The translations under genes and the position numbers were made by a program. Shown here piece by piece: positions 34,734 to 43,749 of a stretch of 64,000 nucleotides of DNA. The DNA is taken from the NCBI RefSeq assembly GCF_900104685.1, contig NZ_LT629755.1, positions 2,046,001-2,110,000 of the forward strand. The letters are read 5' to 3'. A model generated the notes under the pieces. It was given only the letters and a program-made list of their open reading frames with translations, was not told where the DNA came from and ran no database searches. Each line of letters begins with the position of its first letter. Within the stretch, counting starts at the first letter, position 1. The stretch is from Agromyces flavus (GTDB lineage: Bacteria; Actinomycetota; Actinomycetes; Actinomycetales; Microbacteriaceae).

Positions 34734-36241
34734 GCGAGCGTGAGCGCGGACCACGAGACGGGTGGCAACGTCACCGTCACCGCGCCCTCCGTCGTCCTCG
34801 CCGAGTCGTTGTCGCGCAGGCGGACGCGATCCTGCACCTCGAGGGTATTGACCGCGTGGATGTCCTCGTCGCTGAGCGTCTGGAATGAACGGACCGTCAG
34901 CCCGTCGAGGATGCTCGTGTCGATCTCGAGGGAGACCTCCTCGTCGAGGCTGCGGTTGACCAGGAACACCGCGGTCTCACCGGTCGCCGGCTCGTACGTC
35001 GCCACCGCGTCCACGAGGGGGACCTCGCCGTAGAGGGCCGTCGAGTACGTCGGGCAATCCAGCTTGAGCTCGAGCGTGTCGCCCTTGGCCAGTGCGGAGG
35101 TGACCGAGAACGGGAAGAAGGTCGTCTGCCGCCAGGCCGGTCCGCCCGGCTCCGTCATGATCGGCGCGATCACGTTCACGAGCTGCGCCAGCGACGCGGA
35201 CGTCACGCGATCGGCGTGCCGGATGAGCGAGATGAGCAGGCTTCCGAACACGACCGCGTCGACGACCGAGTAGACGTCCTCGAGGAGGCGCGGCGCGACC
35301 GGCCACTCCGCGACGTCGGTGATGCGGTCGACCTCGTTGTACCGCGACTGGTACCAGACGTTCCACTCGTCGAACGAGATGTACATCGTCTTCTCGCTGC
35401 CGCGGGCGGACTTCACGTGGTCCGCCGTCGCGACGACGGAGTCGATGAACCGGTCCATGTCGACTCCTGAGGCGAGGAAACTGCCGTAGTCCCCGCCCTT
35501 GGGCTCGTAGTACGCGTGGCAGGAGATGTAATCGACGTCGTCGTACGTCTCCTCGAGGACCGTGCGCTCCCAGTGCCCGAAGGTCGGCATGTGGGCGCTC
35601 GAGCTCCCGCACGCGACGAGCTCGAGCTCGGGGTCGACCTGTCGCATCGCCCGGGCCGTCTTCGAGGCGAGCCTGCCGTACTCCTCGGCGGTCCCGTGGC
35701 CGAGCTGCCACGGGCCGTCCATCTCGTTGCCGAGGCACCACATGCGGATGTCGTGGGGCTCGGGCGAGCCGTTCGCGACCCGTCGATCGCTCAACGTCGT
35801 GCCGGATCGGATGTTCGCGTACTCCAGCACGTCGAGGGCCTCCTGGACACCGCGCGTGCCCAGGTTGACGGCGTACATCAGCTCGCTGCCGACTTTGCGC
35901 AGCCATGATGCGAACTCGTCGAGGCCGACCTCGTTGGTCTCGGTCGAGTGCCAGGCGAGGTCGAGGCGCCGCGGTCGCTCGTCCCGCGGGCCGACGCCGT
36001 CCTCCCAGCGGTACCCGGAGACGAAGTTGCCACCCGGGTAGCGGATGGCCGAGACCCCCAGTTCGCGAACGAGTTCGATGACGTCGGACCGGTACCCATC
36101 GGGATCGGCGTTCGGATGGCCCGGCTCGTAGATGCCGTCGTACACGCATCGACCGAGGTGCTCCACGAACGAGCCGAACAGCCGGCGCTGCACCCGGCCG
36201 ACGACGAAGTGCGGGTCGATGGTGAGATGTGCTCGCTTCAT
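34730..36241 (-). CDS. Alpha-L-arabinofuranosidase, GH51
   Basis: 503 aa, the family length. It removes terminal arabinofuranosyl residues from arabino- or arabinoxylo-oligosaccharides. The start MKRAHLTIDPHFVVGRVQRRLFGSFVEHLGRCVYDGIYEP and IRYPGGNFVSGYRWEDGVGP are GH51 signatures; MWCLGNEMDGPW carries the acid/base Glu and SFDEWNVWYQ the nucleophile Glu. No signal peptide, so it acts inside the cell on transported sugars. GAGGAA precedes the ATG. Confidence 0.95.
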   Translation of the reverse strand: MKRAHLTIDPHFVVGRVQRRLFGSFVEHLGRCVYDGIYEPGHPNADPDGYRSDVIELVRELGVSAIRYPGGNFVSGYRWEDGVGPRDERPRRLDLAWHSTETNEVGLDEFASWLRKVGSELMYAVNLGTRGVQEALDVLEYANIRSGTTLSDRRVANGSPEPHDIRMWCLGNEMDGPWQLGHGTAEEYGRLASKTARAMRQVDPELELVACGSSSAHMPTFGHWERTVLEETYDDVDYISCHAYYEPKGGDYGSFLASGVDMDRFIDSVVATADHVKSARGSEKTMYISFDEWNVWYQSRYNEVDRITDVAEWPVAPRLLEDVYSVVDAVVFGSLLISLIRHADRVTSASLAQLVNVIAPIMTEPGGPAWRQTTFFPFSVTSALAKGDTLELKLDCPTYSTALYGEVPLVDAVATYEPATGETAVFLVNRSLDEEVSLEIDTSILDGLTVRSFQTLSDEDIHAVNTLEVQDRVRLRDNDSARTTEGAVTVTLPPVSWSALTLA

Positions 36242-36296
36242 ATTCCTCGTTGCCTGTCTCGGGCGTGGTCTGGGGCAGCCGTTGCGCGGCTCGCGG

Positions 36297-37178
36297 TCAC
36301 TTGAGGCTTCCGATCGAGAGCCCACCCTGCCAGTACTTCTGCAGGGTCAGGAACGCGATGATCAGCGGGATCACCGAGACCAGCGACCCGAGGATGACGA
36401 TGCTCCACAGGCTCTCCCCGCCGGCCGCGCCGTACGTCGATGCCGTCGCCTGCCAGAGTCCGATCCCGACCGTCACGGGGAAGAGGCGGTTGTCGGAGAG
36501 CATCGCGAGCGGCAGGAAGTAGTTGTTCCACGATGCCACGACCGACAGCAGCAGCACCGTCACGATCGCGGGCCGGAGCATCGGAAGCGCCACCTGCAGG
36601 AACACGCGGAACTCCCCGGCGCCGTCGACGCGGGCGGCGTCGAGCAGTTCGTCGGGCACCGCATCCCGCGCGTAGACGCACATCAGGTACACGCCGAACG
36701 GATTGAGGAGCGTCGGCAGGATGACCGCCCAGATGGTGTTCGTCATGCCCGCTTGAGCGAAGAGCACGAACGTCGGGATGACGAGTGCCGTCGAGGGCAC
36801 CATGACCGAACCCAGGAGCACGGCGAAGCCGAGCCGCCGCCCGCCGAACTGGTACTTGGCGAAGCCGTAGCCGGCGAGCACCGCGAGCACCGTGGCTCCG
36901 ACCCCGCCGACGATCGCGTACAGCGCCGAGTTGAACAGCCATTGGAGGTAGATGCCGCCGCCGTAGGTGAACAGCTGCTGGAGGTTGCCGAGGTAATCGA
37001 TGTCGTCCGCGAACCAGAGCGCGCTTCCGCCTCCGAACAGTCCCGCCGAGGTCTTCGAACTGTTGACCACGACCCACCAGAAGGGCACGAGGAAGTAGAC
37101 CATGAGGACGCCGAGCACGATCTGGAGCGAGACGTACCGCGTCGGACGGCGCGTGGCGCGAGTGACGCTGGCACTCAT
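36297..37178 (-). CDS. Sugar ABC transporter permease (MalG type)
   Basis: 293 aa, six transmembrane helices. The EAA-type loop is ELLDAARVDGAGEFRVFLQVALPMLRPAIV, which contacts the ATPase. The C-terminus LQKYWQGGLSIGSLK is typical of CUT1 family MalG-like permeases. ATG overlaps the upstream permease stop (37175-37178). No ATPase gene is in the operon, so a shared MsiK-type ATPase elsewhere probably powers it. Confidence 0.93.
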   Translation of the reverse strand: MSASVTRATRRPTRYVSLQIVLGVLMVYFLVPFWWVVVNSSKTSAGLFGGGSALWFADDIDYLGNLQQLFTYGGGIYLQWLFNSALYAIVGGVGATVLAVLAGYGFAKYQFGGRRLGFAVLLGSVMVPSTALVIPTFVLFAQAGMTNTIWAVILPTLLNPFGVYLMCVYARDAVPDELLDAARVDGAGEFRVFLQVALPMLRPAIVTVLLLSVVASWNNYFLPLAMLSDNRLFPVTVGIGLWQATASTYGAAGGESLWSIVILGSLVSVIPLIIAFLTLQKYWQGGLSIGSLK

Positions 37179-38116
37179 GAGAGGAAGCTCCCTCGCTTGC
37201 GTGTGGAGAACAGGAAGATGTAGACGCAGATGAACACGACGGCGCCGAGCGCGAACGAGATGGCCGAGCCGTAGTTGTAGTTCGCCAACGTGAAGGCCTG
37301 CTCGTAGGCGTACATGTTCGGCGTGAAGTCATCGGGGATCGCCCCGGCCGCGAGCTGCTGGAGGATCTTGGGCTCGTTGAAGAACTGCAGGGTCCCGATG
37401 AGGGCGAACACGAGGATCAGGACCAGCGCGGGCGCGACCAGCGGGATCTTGATTCGCAGGACGATCTGCCACTGCGACGCACCATCGATGCGAGCCGCCT
37501 CGTAGAGAGTCGGGTCGATCCCCTGCAGGGCGGCGTAGAGGATGATCATGTAGTAGCCGGCCCACTGCCAGGTCACGATGTTGAGCAGGCCGTAGAAGAT
37601 CAGGTCCGAACTGAGGAAGTCCGGGCCCGTCGCTCCGAACGCGTCGAAGAAGTCGGCGATGGGACCGAAGTTCGGGCTGTACAGGAAGCCCCACATCAGC
37701 GCGCCGATGACGGCGGGAATCGCGTAGGGCAGGAAGATCATCAGCCTCGAGAACCGCGCGAAGGACGTCGTGACCACGTCGAGGATGAGGGCGATCGCGA
37801 GCGAGATCGCCATCTGCAGCGGGATCAGGACGATCGAGAAGCTGATCACGAACCAGACGCCGTCGAGGAAGCTGGGATCGCTGAACGCCTTCAGGTAGTT
37901 CCCGAAGAAGACGAAGCGCGTCCCCCCGACGAGCGATTTCTGGAAGAGGCTGAGGTACAGGGCGTACACGAGGGGAGCGATGAGGAACGCCAGGAAGACG
38001 ACGGCGAAGGGCGCGACGAAGGCCCACCCGGTGACATTGCGGCGGACGTCGCTCTTCGTGCGCGGGCGTCGGGTTCGTGGAGGGGCGGCGGCCTCTTCGA
38101 TGAGATCGACGGTCAT
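37175..38116 (-). CDS. Sugar ABC transporter permease (MalF type)
   Basis: 313 aa, six transmembrane helices starting at GWAFVAPFAVVFLAFLIAPLVYALYLS. The EAA loop is TLYEAARIDGASQWQIVLRIKIPLVAPALV. It pairs with the MalG-type permease and the lipoprotein upstream, forming a CUT1 importer for a pentose-containing oligosaccharide. Confidence 0.93.
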   Translation of the reverse strand: MTVDLIEEAAAPPRTRRPRTKSDVRRNVTGWAFVAPFAVVFLAFLIAPLVYALYLSLFQKSLVGGTRFVFFGNYLKAFSDPSFLDGVWFVISFSIVLIPLQMAISLAIALILDVVTTSFARFSRLMIFLPYAIPAVIGALMWGFLYSPNFGPIADFFDAFGATGPDFLSSDLIFYGLLNIVTWQWAGYYMIILYAALQGIDPTLYEAARIDGASQWQIVLRIKIPLVAPALVLILVFALIGTLQFFNEPKILQQLAAGAIPDDFTPNMYAYEQAFTLANYNYGSAISFALGAVVFICVYIFLFSTRKRGSFLS

Positions 38117-38196
38117 GGCAGATACTCCCGATCAGGTGGAGATGGAAGGAAGGAGGCGAGCCGGCCCGCGAGGCGGACCGGCCCGCGAGGCTCACG

Positions 38197-39540
38197 TCAT
38201 TCGACGGTGTAGCCCTGTTCCTCCGCGTAGCCCACGACGTCCTCCTGGAGTGCGTCGGCGGCTTCGGACCCGCTGACCGAGCCCTCGTTGATGGCGGCGA
38301 TCTGCTCCGTGAACGCGGAGTAGTAGTACTGCCCGATCGGCGTGTAGGTCATGCCCGTGTAGGCGTTCGCCGCCGGTACGTACACCTCCTTGTTCGCCTG
38401 CTGGCCGTCGAAGAACGGCACCTCGTAGTCCTGGAACGCCGGGTCCTCCAGGACGTTCACGTTGAGCGGGAAGATGATCTGGTTCTGCCAGCCGTCCTCG
38501 AGCGACGCCTCGTCGGCGTAGACGCCGAACGCCACCTGGGCGGCGAGCTCCGGGTCGTCGGCCTGCTTGGTCACCGAGAACGCGGAGCCTCCCCAGTTCA
38601 CCGAGACGGGGTTGTCGGGATCCCACTGCGGCAGCGGGGCGACCGCCCACACGCCCTCGTCGGCACCCTCGCCGACCCCGGCGCCCTGCAGGTACCCGGG
38701 CGCCCACGCGGCCGAGAGGTAGGTCGCGTATTCGCCGCCGATCACTCCCGAGATGTACTCGGGCGTGAACTGGTCCTGCTTGCCGACCAGGCCCTTCGAG
38801 GAGAGCCCGGCCCAGTAGTCGAGCACCTCCTTCGAGGCGTCGTCGTTGAGGGTGATGCCCATCTTCTCCGGCTCTGCCGCGTCGTAGGTGAACGGCTGGG
38901 CGCCGTTCTGGTACTGCAGCGCCATCATCACCGCCGGGACGTTGGAACCGAGGTCGCCGAAGAACGGGCCGCCGGCGTCTTTCAGCGCCTGTGCCGCCTC
39001 CTCGTACTCCGCCCAGGTGGTCGGCGGCGTGAGGCCGTACTGCTCGAAGATGTCCTTGCGGTAGATCATTCCCATCGGGCCACCGTCGACGGGAGCCCCG
39101 TAGATGCCCTCACCGACCGAGACGTCCTTCCAGGCGCCATCGCTGAAGTCGTCCTTCACGTCCTCGTAGCCGAGGTCGTTGAGCTCCACGAGCGCATCTT
39201 GGGCCTGGAACGTCGGGATGCGGTCGGCTTCGAGCATGACCACGTCGGGGGCCCCGCTTCCGGCCGAGATCGCCGTCTGGAACTTGTCGTACGCGTCACC
39301 GCCGGCACCGGCGTTGGTCCAGCAGACCTGGACCTCGTCGTTCTGCTCGTTGAAGTTGTCGACGACGAGCTCCATGTTCGGATACCAGGCCCACATCGTC
39401 ACCACGGGCAGGTCGGCTTTGGGGATGGTGTTGGTGCAGTTGGCGTCGTCATTGCCACTGTCCTCGCCGGGGGTGCAGGCGGCGAGCGAGCCGGCGAGAA
39501 CGACCGTGGCCGTCGCGGCCAGGAGGTGCTTGGTCTTCAC
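38197..39540 (-). CDS. Sugar-binding lipoprotein of ABC transporter
   Basis: 447 aa. A lipoprotein signal (KHLLAATATVVLAGSLAAC, lipid on Cys near residue 22) leads to a Ser/Gly/Asp linker and a CUT1 binding-protein domain (LPVVTMWAWYPNMELVVDNFNEQN, GIYGAPVDGGPMGMIYRKDIFEQYGL). GTG 39540 has GAAAGGGAA upstream; a much longer frame is spurious. It is first in the operon with two permeases, GH51 and GH5, and two operators of the local LacI lie about 105-130 bp upstream. A GC-rich hairpin in the 80-bp gap after it may limit readthrough. Confidence 0.94.
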   Translation of the reverse strand: MKTKHLLAATATVVLAGSLAACTPGEDSGNDDANCTNTIPKADLPVVTMWAWYPNMELVVDNFNEQNDEVQVCWTNAGAGGDAYDKFQTAISAGSGAPDVVMLEADRIPTFQAQDALVELNDLGYEDVKDDFSDGAWKDVSVGEGIYGAPVDGGPMGMIYRKDIFEQYGLTPPTTWAEYEEAAQALKDAGGPFFGDLGSNVPAVMMALQYQNGAQPFTYDAAEPEKMGITLNDDASKEVLDYWAGLSSKGLVGKQDQFTPEYISGVIGGEYATYLSAAWAPGYLQGAGVGEGADEGVWAVAPLPQWDPDNPVSVNWGGSAFSVTKQADDPELAAQVAFGVYADEASLEDGWQNQIIFPLNVNVLEDPAFQDYEVPFFDGQQANKEVYVPAANAYTGMTYTPIGQYYYSAFTEQIAAINEGSVSGSEAADALQEDVVGYAEEQGYTVE

Positions 39541-39643
39541 TGGGGTTCCCTTTCGGAAGCGTGGACATCCTTGTCGGTGCATTCCCAGATACGGAACGAC
39601 AGGTCGAGCGAATCGGACGACTTGCGAATATTCCGCCAGGGTG

Positions 39644-39669
39644 TACAACGTTGTATATGCAACGTTGCA
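39644..39669. promoter_or_regulatory. Tandem LacI-type operators upstream of the binding-protein gene
   Basis: TACAACGTTGTA (39644-39655) and TGCAACGTTGCA (39658-39669), both perfect palindromes, centres 14 bp apart. They are the best copies of the motif also found at 32171 and 32239. Confidence 0.8.
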
Positions 39670-39737
39670 GTGAGTATCCGCCCGCGACCGGAAGTTGTCA
39701 AGGGCGTGGACGAAACTTCCGGGACGTCGAGCGGCCG

Positions 39738-40589
39738 TCAGCCGGCGTAGGCGTGCACAGGCGCGCCGGCGACCGCGAGGTCGACGGCGAACAGCGAGCC
39801 GCCGGCACCGCGCGCGGCAGGCTCGATCCCCTCTACCGAGGTGGTGATGAACAGCGTCCGCCGGTCGTCGCCGCCGAAGGCGCACGACGTCACATGGTGC
39901 GCGCCCGGTACGTCGACGACCTCGTCGAGGATGCCGTCCGGCGAGTAGCGGTGCACGCGCGCCCCACCCCACAACGCGACCCACAGCCCGCCGTCGGCGT
40001 CGATCGCCATTCCGTCCGGCGCGGCGCCACCGGGCTCGAATCGGACCAGCACCCGGGGATCGAGCAGTCGCCCGTCGGGGTCGGCATCGTATGCAGTGAT
40101 GGTCGCCGCGGCCGTGTCGTTGTGGAACGCGCGGGCGCCATCCGCCGACCAGACGAGCCCGTTCGGGATCGTGACGGTCGTCAGGGCGGTGCCGAGGCGG
40201 CCGTTCGGGTCGAGGCGGTACAGCGTCCCCGCGCCCGCCGTCATGTCGTACGCCATCGACCCGATGTAGAAGCGCCCGGCGGCGTCGCATCCACCCTCGT
40301 TCAAGCGCATCGCGGGGTCGTCGAGCACTGGGATCGATCGCTCGGGTCCCCAGTCCGCATCGAGCAGCAGGATGTCGCGCGCCCCCGCGACGACGTAACC
40401 GCCGCCGGAGCGGTGCCGGATGACGGCGGCCACCTCACCGACCTGCCGCCGGCTGACGGTCCCCGTCGGCAGGAGCGTGACGACCGCGCCCGCGAGCATG
40501 TCGACGAATCGCAGGCGGTCGTCCCTGTCGTCCCAGAAGGCGCCCTCGCCGTGGTACGCGACGCGCCCGGTGATCCGTTCCGCCCGCAT
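39738..40589 (-). CDS. SMP-30/gluconolactonase family lactonase
   Basis: 283 aa beta-propeller. Metal-binding residues are visible: HGEGAFWDD (Glu), MRLNEGGCDAAGRFYIGSM (Asn), IPNGLVWSADG (Asn) and PDGMAIDADGGLWVAL (Asp). In oxidative pentose pathways this family hydrolyses arabino- or xylonolactone to the acid. It is divergent from the FAH-IlvD operon, which would carry out the next steps. ATG 40589 follows GAGGGAGGG. Confidence 0.9.
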   Translation of the reverse strand: MRAERITGRVAYHGEGAFWDDRDDRLRFVDMLAGAVVTLLPTGTVSRRQVGEVAAVIRHRSGGGYVVAGARDILLLDADWGPERSIPVLDDPAMRLNEGGCDAAGRFYIGSMAYDMTAGAGTLYRLDPNGRLGTALTTVTIPNGLVWSADGARAFHNDTAAATITAYDADPDGRLLDPRVLVRFEPGGAAPDGMAIDADGGLWVALWGGARVHRYSPDGILDEVVDVPGAHHVTSCAFGGDDRRTLFITTSVEGIEPAARGAGGSLFAVDLAVAGAPVHAYAG

Positions 40590-40678
40590 CCCGGCCCTCC
40601 CTCGGCCTTCGATGTTTCGGGCGAGTATGTCATCGTTTCGAGCGGAGCGGGCATCGAGGCCCGCAGGAGGAGGCCCTC
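40590..40678. promoter_or_regulatory. Divergent control region of the pentonate genes
   Basis: An 89-bp gap. A minus-strand CATACT could be the -10 of the lactonase gene. The short related motifs CGATGTTTCGGGCG and CATCGTTTCGAGCG are arranged as direct repeats and may be regulator sites; no clear palindrome was found. Confidence 0.3.
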
Positions 40679-41971
40679 GTGACGACCACGGAGCCGGCAG
40701 GATCGATCCTCGGGTTCCTGCCCGACGACGCCGAGGAGGCGCTGCTGATCGCCCGCGTGAGCGATCCCGGGCGAGCCGCGCCCGCCGTTGCCGTCGTGCG
40801 CGGCGATGCCCTGGTCGACGTCTCATCGGTCTCGGCGACCGTCTCGGACCTGCTCGACCTCGGCGACGTGCATGGAGCGCTCGGGGGCGCCGACCCGGCC
40901 GCGCGCTCCTGGGAACTCGACGACGTCCTCCACGCCTCGCTGGCGCGCGACCCGTCGCGTCCGCGGCTGCTCGCCCCGATCGACCTGCAGGTCGTCAAGG
41001 CGTGCGGAGTCACGTTCGCCGACTCCCTGCTCGAACGGGTCATCGAGGAACGCGCCGGCGGCGACCCGAGCGCCGCGGATGCCATCCGCGAGCGCGTCGC
41101 CGACGCCATCGGCCGCGAGCTGGACCGGGTCCGACCGGGCTCCCCGGAGGCGATGGAGCTGAAGGAGGCGCTCGTGGCCGAAGGCCTCTGGTCGCAGTAC
41201 CTCGAAGTCGGCATCGGTCCGGACCCCGAGGTGTTCACGAAAGCCCCGGTCCTCTCCTCCGTCGGCTTCGGTGCCCAGGTCGGCGTGCGACGGGAATCGA
41301 GGTGGAACAACCCCGAGCCCGAGCTCGTCCTGGTCATGGACTCGCGAGGCACGCCGGTCGCGGCCACGCTCGGGAACGACGTGAACCTGCGCGACATCGA
41401 GGGACGCAGCGCGCTGCTGCTGGGATCGGCGAAGGACAACAACGCATCGTGCGCGGTCGGACCCTTCCTGCGACTGTTCGACGCGGGCTTCGGTCTCGAC
41501 CGCCTGCGCTCGGAGACCATCGGGCTGCGGGTCGAGGGCGCGGACGGCTTCATCCTCGAGGGAACGAACGCGCTCGACCGCATCAGCCGGCCCTTCGAGG
41601 AACTCATCGCAGCGGTGTGTGGCGCCCATCACCAGTATCCCGACGGCTTCGCCCTGTTCACGGGCACGCTGTTCGCTCCGGTGCAGGATCGCGGTGTGGA
41701 CGGACGCGGCTTCACCCACCGCGTGGGCGACCGGGTCACGATCTCGAGCCCGGCGCTCGGATCGCTCGTCAACACCGTCGGGATCAGCGAGCAGCTCGAG
41801 CCGTGGACCTTCGGTGTCCGTTCCCTGATCGCCGCGCTCGCCGCCGACTCCGCCGCCCGTTCCCCGAGCCACGACCCGACGAGTGGCGGACGCGACGCCG
41901 TGAGCCCACCGACCGATGACCTGACGACACCGGGGCGCCGGGACGCCCCGCCGAGGAGTGGAATGCAATGA
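40679..41971 (+). CDS. Fumarylacetoacetate hydrolase family protein, likely 2-keto-3-deoxy-pentonate dehydratase
   Basis: 430 aa. The FAH-domain metal motifs are WNNPEPELVLVMDSRG (E-x-E) and LGNDVNLRDIEGRSALLLGSAKDNNASC (Asp). Members of this family act as 2-keto-3-deoxy-xylonate/arabinonate dehydratase (XylX type), giving alpha-ketoglutarate semialdehyde; the adjoining IlvD/EDD dehydratase supports this. A catalytic aldolase role cannot be excluded. The last 40 residues are a disordered tail. GTG start with AGGAGGAGG upstream; its stop overlaps the next start (ATGA). Confidence 0.85.
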   Translation: MTTTEPAGSILGFLPDDAEEALLIARVSDPGRAAPAVAVVRGDALVDVSSVSATVSDLLDLGDVHGALGGADPAARSWELDDVLHASLARDPSRPRLLAPIDLQVVKACGVTFADSLLERVIEERAGGDPSAADAIRERVADAIGRELDRVRPGSPEAMELKEALVAEGLWSQYLEVGIGPDPEVFTKAPVLSSVGFGAQVGVRRESRWNNPEPELVLVMDSRGTPVAATLGNDVNLRDIEGRSALLLGSAKDNNASCAVGPFLRLFDAGFGLDRLRSETIGLRVEGADGFILEGTNALDRISRPFEELIAAVCGAHHQYPDGFALFTGTLFAPVQDRGVDGRGFTHRVGDRVTISSPALGSLVNTVGISEQLEPWTFGVRSLIAALAADSAARSPSHDPTSGGRDAVSPPTDDLTTPGRRDAPPRSGMQ

Positions 41972-43680
41972 ACGAACGACGCAGTTCGCAGTGGTACGAC
42001 GGCACCGATCGGAACGCCTACCTCCACCGCGCATGGATGAGACGGGGCATCCCCGCCGACGCCTTCGACCGACCTCAGATCGCGATCGCGAACACCGCCT
42101 CCGACCTCACGCCGTGCAATTCCCATCTCGACGAGGTCGCCCAGAGCGTCAAGCAGGGCGTCTACGAGGCGGGCGGCATCCCGCTGAACCTGCCCGTCGT
42201 CTCGCTCGGCGAGACGCAGGTGCGGCCGACGGCGATGCTGTGGCGCAACATGGCGGCGATGGCGATCGAGGAGATGCTGCGCGCCAATCCGATCGACGGC
42301 GTGGTCCTGCTGGGAGGGTGCGACAAGACCATCCCCTCCCTGCTCATGGCCGCCGCATCGGTCGACATCCCCGCCGTCGTGGTGCCCGGCGGGCCGATGC
42401 TGAACGGCACGTTCCGCGGCGTTCCCCTCGGCTGCGGAACCGATGTGTGGAAGCTCAGCGAGGAGGTGCGCGCCGGCACCCTCTCCGAGAAGCTCTTCAC
42501 CCGCTCCGAGTCGTCCATGATCCGAAGCCGGGGTCACTGCAACACCATGGGCACCGCCTCGACGATGGGGCTGCTCGCCGAGGCGCTCGGGACGACGATC
42601 CCGGGCATCGCGGGGACGCCCGCTCCCGACAGCCGACTGCTCGAGGGCGCGCACGCGACCGGCAGGCTCGTCGTCGAGATGGTCGCAGAGGGCCGCACAC
42701 CCAGCACGACCATCACGGCGGCGTCCTTCCACAACGCCATCGTCACGCTCGCCGCCATCGGCGGCTCGACGAATGCCGTGGTGCACCTGCTCGCCATCGC
42801 GGGGCGCCTCGGCATCGACCTCACCCTCGAGGACTTCGACCGCATCGCCGCCGACGTCCCGCTGCTCGTCAACCTGCAGCCGGCCGGCCGCTACCTGATG
42901 GAGGACTTCTTCCGCGCGGGCGGCCTGCTCGCCGTGCTCGACCAGGTGCGCGACCTGCTCGACCCCACGGCGATCACCGTGACCGGACGCCCGCTCGTGG
43001 AGTACCTCGACGACCAGGAGATCTGGGACGCCGACGTCATCTCGCCTCGCTCCGAGCCGTTGCTCGACGCCGCCGGCATCGCGGTGCTGCGCGGCAACCT
43101 CGCACCGACCGGTGCGATCATCAAGCCCGCCGCCGCCAGCCCTGAGCTGCTCGAGCACCGGGGTCGGGCCGTCGTGTTCGACTCGGTCGAGGACCTGCAC
43201 GCCCGCATCGACGACCCCGACCTGGATGTCGACGCCTCGTCGGTGCTCGTCCTGCGCGGGTGCGGACCGCGGGGATACCCGGGCATGCCAGAGGTGGCGA
43301 ACATGCCACTGCCCCGGAAGCTGCTCGAGCAGGGGGTGCGGGACATGGTGCGCATCTGCGACGGCCGGATGAGCGGCACCGCGTACGGCACGGTGGTGCT
43401 GCACGTGAGCCCCGAGGCCGCCGCGGGCGGTCCGCTCGGGCTCGTGCAGGATGGCGACGAGATCCTGCTCGACGTGGGTGGCCGTCGGATCGAGCTCCTC
43501 GTCCCCGATGAGGAACTGCAGCGTCGTCGGGTGCCGGGCGCCACGTCGGATGCCTTCGCGGCCCCGGTCCGCGGATGGGAGCGGCTGTACGTCGACCACG
43601 TGCTCCAGGCCGACACCGGGGCCGACCTCGATTTCCTGGTCGGCGCGAGCGGTCCGGACGTGGCCCGCGAGTCGCACTGA
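41968..43680 (+). CDS. IlvD/EDD family sugar-acid dehydratase (likely arabinonate or xylonate dehydratase)
   Basis: 570 aa. Iron-sulphur and Mg motifs: LTPCNSHLDEVAQSVKQGVYEAGG, LLGGCDKTIPSLLMAAAS and RGHCNTMGTASTMGLLAEALG; the C-terminal barrel has GAIIKPAA and ICDGRMSGTAYGTVVLHVSPE. The start NERRSSQWYDGTDRNAYLHRAWMRRG matches the pentonate dehydratase branch better than dihydroxyacid dehydratase of branched amino acid synthesis, and the neighbours are sugar-acid genes. Confidence 0.9.
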   Translation: MNERRSSQWYDGTDRNAYLHRAWMRRGIPADAFDRPQIAIANTASDLTPCNSHLDEVAQSVKQGVYEAGGIPLNLPVVSLGETQVRPTAMLWRNMAAMAIEEMLRANPIDGVVLLGGCDKTIPSLLMAAASVDIPAVVVPGGPMLNGTFRGVPLGCGTDVWKLSEEVRAGTLSEKLFTRSESSMIRSRGHCNTMGTASTMGLLAEALGTTIPGIAGTPAPDSRLLEGAHATGRLVVEMVAEGRTPSTTITAASFHNAIVTLAAIGGSTNAVVHLLAIAGRLGIDLTLEDFDRIAADVPLLVNLQPAGRYLMEDFFRAGGLLAVLDQVRDLLDPTAITVTGRPLVEYLDDQEIWDADVISPRSEPLLDAAGIAVLRGNLAPTGAIIKPAAASPELLEHRGRAVVFDSVEDLHARIDDPDLDVDASSVLVLRGCGPRGYPGMPEVANMPLPRKLLEQGVRDMVRICDGRMSGTAYGTVVLHVSPEAAAGGPLGLVQDGDEILLDVGGRRIELLVPDEELQRRRVPGATSDAFAAPVRGWERLYVDHVLQADTGADLDFLVGASGPDVARESH

Positions 43681-43710
43681 CGCGCTCCGGGTGCGGGAGA
43701 ATCGCTGGAG

Positions 43711-43716
43711 TACAGT
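43711..43716 (+). promoter_or_regulatory. -10 element TACAGT of the second LacI gene
   Basis: TACAGT in the 69-bp gap after the IlvD/EDD gene, about 33 nt before the TTG start. Confidence 0.35.
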
Positions 43717-43749
43717 GGCGCTGGGGCGCGGAGCAGGACGGAGGCGACA

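Noticed and set aside
41968..43680. Branched-chain amino acid gene ilvD
   Set aside because: N-terminal sequence type and sugar-acid neighbours fit the pentonate dehydratase branch better; no ilv genes are near.
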